From JANQIO01 sp043513815 (GTDB lineage Bacteria; Pseudomonadota; Gammaproteobacteria; Pseudomonadales; Halieaceae), in the NCBI GenBank assembly GCA_043513815.1, contig CP121313.1, forward strand, positions 372,001 through 436,000: a stretch of 64,000 bases of DNA. The letters are read 5' to 3'. Below are positions 60,703 to 64,000 of the stretch, one piece after another (the stretch's first letter is position 1; every line of letters begins with the position of its first letter). The translations under genes were made by a program, and so were the position numbers. The notes under the pieces were generated by a model, which worked only from the letters and a program-made list of their open reading frames with translations, ran no database searches and was not told the DNA's origin.

Positions 60703-62388
60703 TTGACTGACGCGGTTCAGCCCGCGCCGACGGGGGACAGTCGCTTCACTCCCGTCGAGCGTTTCCTCTCTCTGTTTACCACCCTGCGCCCCAATGAGGG
60801 CCGCGGGGTGCTTTTGCTGTGTGTACAGGCCTTCGTCATCCTGTTCGTGTACTACCTGCTCAAGGTCATCCGCGATCCGCTGATCCTGGCCGAGGGCAGT
60901 GCCGAGCTGAAGTCCTATACCAACGCCATGCAGGCGGCGATTCTGATGGTGGTGGTGCCGGTATTCGCACGGGTCTATCACCGGCTGGGCCACGAGGCCG
61001 CCAAGCACATCCTGATCAGCCGGATTTTCCTGTTCTTCATTACCAACGTGCTGCTGTTTGCCTTTGCCTACAACGCGGGCTGGCCGATCGCGGTGGCGTT
61101 CTATGTGTGGCTGGGCATTTTTTCGGTCATGGTGCTTGCACTGTTTTGGGGCTTTTCCGCAGATCTCTATAACGTCAAATCCGGGCAGCGCATCTTTCCC
61201 GTGGTGGCGGCGGCGGCGTCTGGCGGTGCCTATCTGGGTGCGCAGGCGGCAGGCCACCTGAACCCGATTATTGGCCACGACGGCACAATGCTGATGGCCG
61301 GCCTGCTGCTGCTTGTTCCCTGGTGGTTGTCCAGCCGGGTCGAGAACACCATCCCGCCGGGCTCCGCCAGCCAGATAGCCGATGAGTTCCACGCCCAGCC
61401 GCCGCCCATCACCGAGGGTTTCATGGTGGTGTTCCGCAGCTACTACCTGACCATGATCGCCCTGTTTATCATCCTGATGAACCTGGTCAATACCAACGGT
61501 GAGTACATCCTGTCGGCCTTTGTGACCAACGAGGCGGATGCACTGGAGGCGGCAGGCGCCCTGGTGGGATCGCGGGGCGATTTTATGACCGGCTTTTACG
61601 CCAGCTACTTCGCCTGGTTCACCCTGCTGGGGTTCCTGATACAGCTATTCCTGGTGTCGCGCATCTTTGACCGGATCGGGCTCAAGGGCGCACTGCTGGT
61701 ACTGCCGGCGCTGATGATGGGCAGCTATTCACTGATGTTGCTGTTCCCGGTGCTGGCGGTAGTACGGGTAGCAATGATCGCCGAGAACAGCATCAGCTAT
61801 TCGCTACTGAACACTACGCGGCATGCGCTGTTCCTGCCGGTGAGACGCGAAGAAAAGTACGTTGGCAAAAACTGTATAGACACCTTTTTCTTCCGCTGTG
61901 GCGATGTCCTGTCAGCGCTCGCAGTCTATGTGGGAAGCTCGCTACTGGGCCTGGGGTTGCCTGGTTTTATAGCGACCAATCTGGTGCTGGCGGTGATCCT
62001 GTTCTGGTTTGCCTGGCTGATCGGTACCCGCAACCAGGGTGTGATCGAAGAAAACCTCGGCAACCTGCCACCCCAGGTGGGATTGCCGCTACCCGACATG
62101 GATATTCCTGCCGGCATAGTCAGCGACCTGGTGATGGACGAGGACACGTTCTTCGACCCCGATGAGGGCGATGCATTGAAGTATCAGGCCTACGGTCATT
62201 TCAAGGAGGGACTGCCGAGTTGGGTGAAGTTCGATGCACTGCGCCAGCGCTTTGAGTTTTCGCCGCCGGCGGACTCAGAGGGAACAGCGTACATCCGCGT
62301 TGTTGCCAGAGACTTCGATGGTGCCGAAGCGGAGCTCAGCTTTCACGTACATTTTTCGCCGGATATAAAACCTGATTTAAATAAGTGA
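60703..62388 (+). CDS. ADP/ATP-carrier-like MFS transporter with C-terminal cadherin-like domain
   Basis: A 561-residue protein. About 11-12 membrane helices span residues 35-445 with signatures of the ATP:ADP antiporter (AAA) / NTP-exchange family (VIRDPLIL, GFSADLYNVKSGQRIFP). The last about 85 residues (TFFDPDEGDALKYQAYGHF, LPSWVKFDALRQRFEF, SEGTAYIRVVARDFDGA) look like a dystroglycan-type cadherin (CADG/He_PIG) module, which is rare on such a carrier. The TTG start lies six bases after the previous stop (TAG GGA TTG), in the same frame. Transport substrate unknown. Confidence 0.7.
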   Translation: MTDAVQPAPTGDSRFTPVERFLSLFTTLRPNEGRGVLLLCVQAFVILFVYYLLKVIRDPLILAEGSAELKSYTNAMQAAILMVVVPVFARVYHRLGHEAAKHILISRIFLFFITNVLLFAFAYNAGWPIAVAFYVWLGIFSVMVLALFWGFSADLYNVKSGQRIFPVVAAAASGGAYLGAQAAGHLNPIIGHDGTMLMAGLLLLVPWWLSSRVENTIPPGSASQIADEFHAQPPPITEGFMVVFRSYYLTMIALFIILMNLVNTNGEYILSAFVTNEADALEAAGALVGSRGDFMTGFYASYFAWFTLLGFLIQLFLVSRIFDRIGLKGALLVLPALMMGSYSLMLLFPVLAVVRVAMIAENSISYSLLNTTRHALFLPVRREEKYVGKNCIDTFFFRCGDVLSALAVYVGSSLLGLGLPGFIATNLVLAVILFWFAWLIGTRNQGVIEENLGNLPPQVGLPLPDMDIPAGIVSDLVMDEDTFFDPDEGDALKYQAYGHFKEGLPSWVKFDALRQRFEFSPPADSEGTAYIRVVARDFDGAEAELSFHVHFSPDIKPDLNK

Positions 62389-62428
62389 CCGCTACGAGGT
62401 GTGGGTCACAAATTTCATCTAGATTTCA

Positions 62429-62456
62429 TTGACCCCCCGCCAGCACCTCATATACT
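62429..62456 (+). promoter_or_regulatory. Sigma-70 promoter and long leader of the cold-shock gene
   Basis: TTGACC and TATACT are spaced by 16 bases, a near-consensus promoter. The predicted transcript starts near 62463, leaving a leader of about 195 bases before the ATG at 62658. Long structured leaders that act as thermometers are typical of cspA-type mRNAs. An open frame across this leader (62401-62655) has no ribosome site or family and is rejected. Confidence 0.65.
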
Positions 62457-62657
62457 GAGAACGCTGGAAGCTATTCCGATTTTTATGTGTTCCATTCGAT
62501 TTGCTGTACTGCCTCTCGTTGTGTTCGCCATAAGTAATCGCGATGCTTATAGCAGTCGCCAGGCTGCCATTGGCACCTGGTATGGGGAAATGACGTGGCT
62601 ACGGACAGTCATTGCAGACTGCATTCGCGCCACCAGAGATAACGATAGGAAGTAAGC

Positions 62658-62864
62658 ATGTCCACAACCAAAGGCACCGTCAAGTGGTTTAACGAAACCA
62701 AGGGCTTCGGCTTTATTCAGCAGGAAGACGGCCCTGACGTTTTCGTTCACTTCAGTGCAATCCAGGGCTCTGGTTTCAGAACCCTGGCCGAAGGCCAGGC
62801 AGTCGAGTTCACTGTGACTGACGGCCAGAAGGGCCCGCAGGCGGAAAACGTTACTCCGATCTGA
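62658..62864 (+). CDS. CspA-family cold-shock protein
   Basis: A 68-residue single cold-shock domain with both RNA-binding motifs: KGFGFI (near residue 15) and VFVHF (near 28). It binds single-stranded nucleic acid in the cytosol and melts RNA structure. AGGAAGT lies just before the ATG. It has its own promoter and long leader. Downstream hairpins (62870-62883) are weak terminator candidates. Confidence 0.95.
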   Translation: MSTTKGTVKWFNETKGFGFIQQEDGPDVFVHFSAIQGSGFRTLAEGQAVEFTVTDGQKGPQAENVTPI

Positions 62865-62985
62865 TACCCGCGCCTCCGGGCGCCAGATACAAAGCTACAA
62901 CTCGGAACACCTTTCATCCTGCTGAAGTTTTTCGGCAGGGTATTACCAGCCCCGACCCGCGCGGGGCGGTAACCTCCTTTTCCGG

Positions 62986-63423
62986 CTATTCGCCCCCCAC
63001 CAGTTTGGTTTCCAGGATTGATTCCCCCTTCAGGGAATTGGTGATGAAGCAACTCTGTTCGGCTTTTTCAAGAAGCCGCTCAGCCTTGTCGCGGCTGCTA
63101 CTGGCTGGCAGGGTGAGGCGTGCGTGGGTGGTAAAGGTGCTGAACTGAATAGCGCGCTCCACCTGGGCCAGGGTGCCGGTCACGCTGACTTCCAGCGATT
63201 CCCACTCCAGCTTCGAGGCCCGGGCAATAGCCTTGAAAGAAAGGATAAAACAGCTGGCCACAGCCGCCACCTGCAGGTCCTCCGGTGAGTGGATATCACC
63301 AGGCCCCCCAAAACCGCTCGGGGGTGCCAGGGTAAGCTCTGGCTGCCCCTCGACGCTGGCGGTTACCAGGCTCTCGGCAGTAGCGGTGGCGGTGGAATTA
63401 TAGTCGTGGGGCAGGCCCTGCAT
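62986..63423 (-). CDS. OsmC-family peroxidase-like protein
   Basis: A 145-residue protein with the OsmC/Ohr fold pattern: SPEDLQVAAVASCFILSFKAIAR (first active Cys near 58) and SCFITNSLKGE (second Cys near 128). These cysteines reduce organic hydroperoxides. The length is standard. It is convergent with the cold-shock gene and diverges from the edge gene with a 56-base spacer. Confidence 0.88.
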   Translation of the reverse strand: MQGLPHDYNSTATATAESLVTASVEGQPELTLAPPSGFGGPGDIHSPEDLQVAAVASCFILSFKAIARASKLEWESLEVSVTGTLAQVERAIQFSTFTTHARLTLPASSSRDKAERLLEKAEQSCFITNSLKGESILETKLVGGE

Positions 63424-63479
63424 GGCATTCTCCTTGTCGTGTACACTTTGCGCCTTTTCAAGACACAGTGGATTTGGTT

Positions 63480-64000
63480 ATGCCTAAAAGTATAGGGCGT
63501 GTGGCGCGGTTTGTGCTGAGTCTGTTGTTTGCCGCGGTCGCGGTTGACGCGGCGGCGCGCCCCAAGACGGATATCGTGCAACTGGCCAACGGTAACCGGA
63601 TCAATGGTGAGATCAAGGCCATGGAAAACGGCTTGCTCAGGTATGGGACCGATAGCATGGGCACGGTCAGCATCGAGTGGGACGACGTCACAAAACTGGA
63701 TAGCAATCACTTTTTCCGCCTGCGTACCCTTGGCCGGGTGCGACTGTTTGGCGCACTGGGTGAGTCGGAGACCGATGGACATGTCCTGATCGTGCACGCG
63801 GGGGGCGTGGAAGACATCCCGGTACAGAATATCGTGGAGATAGCCCCCATCGAGAGCACGCTTTCTGATCGACTGGATTCGGTAGTCAACTTCGGTTACT
63901 CCGACATCAAGGCCAGCGGTGCCAGCAGCACGGAGCTGGGCCTGCGCGTCACCTATGACGATGAGTACAGTCGGAACGTCCTGGATGCGCGCTCGATCGT
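63480..64000 (+). CDS. DUF481-like outer-membrane protein, partial at the right edge
   Basis: Only the first 173 residues are in the window. A signal peptide (about 1-26) is followed by a small SH3-like domain (IVQLANGNRINGEIKAMENGLLRYGTD, about 30-115) and the start of a beta-barrel (RLDSVVNFGYSDIKASGASSTELGLRVTY). This order matches the YdiY/DUF481 group. The C-terminus lies outside the window. Function unknown. Confidence 0.7.
   Translation, partial: MPKSIGRVARFVLSLLFAAVAVDAAARPKTDIVQLANGNRINGEIKAMENGLLRYGTDSMGTVSIEWDDVTKLDSNHFFRLRTLGRVRLFGALGESETDGHVLIVHAGGVEDIPVQNIVEIAPIESTLSDRLDSVVNFGYSDIKASGASSTELGLRVTYDDEYSRNVLDARSI

Noticed and set aside
62401..62655. 84-codon open frame before the cold-shock gene
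   Set aside because: It covers the promoter and leader of the cold-shock gene and shows no ribosome site or protein family.

Overview
The window looks like chromosomal DNA of a GC-rich, Gram-negative, aerobic gammaproteobacterium, perhaps a marine Cellvibrionales/Halieaceae-type organism. That placement is inferred from the gene families (Mla-type lipid transport, a fused LplT-PlsC-Aas protein, a TonB-dependent receptor, COQ7 and COQ8-like genes, hyuAB, two-component regulators with c-di-GMP domains); no rRNA or tRNA gene is present to confirm it. Coding density is high. I see no phage genes, transposase or CRISPR array.

Layout. 0-2.8 kb: an MlaE/MlaF/MlaD-type lipid ABC transporter (minus; the MCE gene runs off the left edge). 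2.9-12.4 kb: a VOC protein, a GC-rich minisatellite, a three-domain lysophospholipid transporter/acyltransferase/acyl-ACP synthetase, a regulator-GNAT pair, a lipoprotein amidohydrolase, a lipase with a small coupled gene, and a hotdog-like protein. 12.4-29.7 kb: a run of minus-strand genes. It contains an outer-membrane protein, an Atm1-type ABC exporter, dinB, a MAPEG protein, alkaline phosphatase, a flavin monooxygenase, and then a signalling block. 29.8-37.8 kb: quinone oxidoreductase, NTF2-like protein, HNH nuclease, serine hydrolase, SLC13-type transporter and two tandem ABC1/COQ8-like kinases. 37.8-42.7 kb: a DUF1501 protein with a very large di-haem-motif lipoprotein. 43.2-51 kb: DM13 and LEA-14-like proteins, a molybdenum hydroxylase pair, a TonB-dependent receptor and a class II amidotransferase. 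51.2-56.4 kb: HMG-CoA-lyase-like gene and hyuA/hyuB. 56.4-64 kb: COQ7, ArsC, a TPR protein with two small secreted paralogues, an ADP/ATP-carrier-like transporter with an extra C-terminal domain, a cold-shock gene with a long leader, OsmC, and a partial gene at the right edge.

The most interesting region is 12.4-22.5 kb. A 1024-residue response regulator (REC, PAS, degenerate GGDEF, GAF, sigma-54 AAA+, two helix-turn-helix segments) lies just upstream of an excellent sigma-54 promoter match (15 of 16 consensus positions) and two matching inverted repeats where an enhancer would be expected. That promoter faces a membrane-anchored protein made almost entirely of 18 tandem 16-18-residue repeats built on an AG-x-x-W-[HED]-D core. 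Next come a beta-propeller sensor histidine kinase, whose 5' coding end contains a textbook intrinsic terminator, and a REC-PAS-GGDEF*-EAL response regulator. Together they read as one sigma-54-controlled sensory circuit with an unrecognised repeat protein as its likely main product. A second candidate system is the TPR protein at 57.6 kb with its two paralogous secreted partners and the in-frame transporter behind them.
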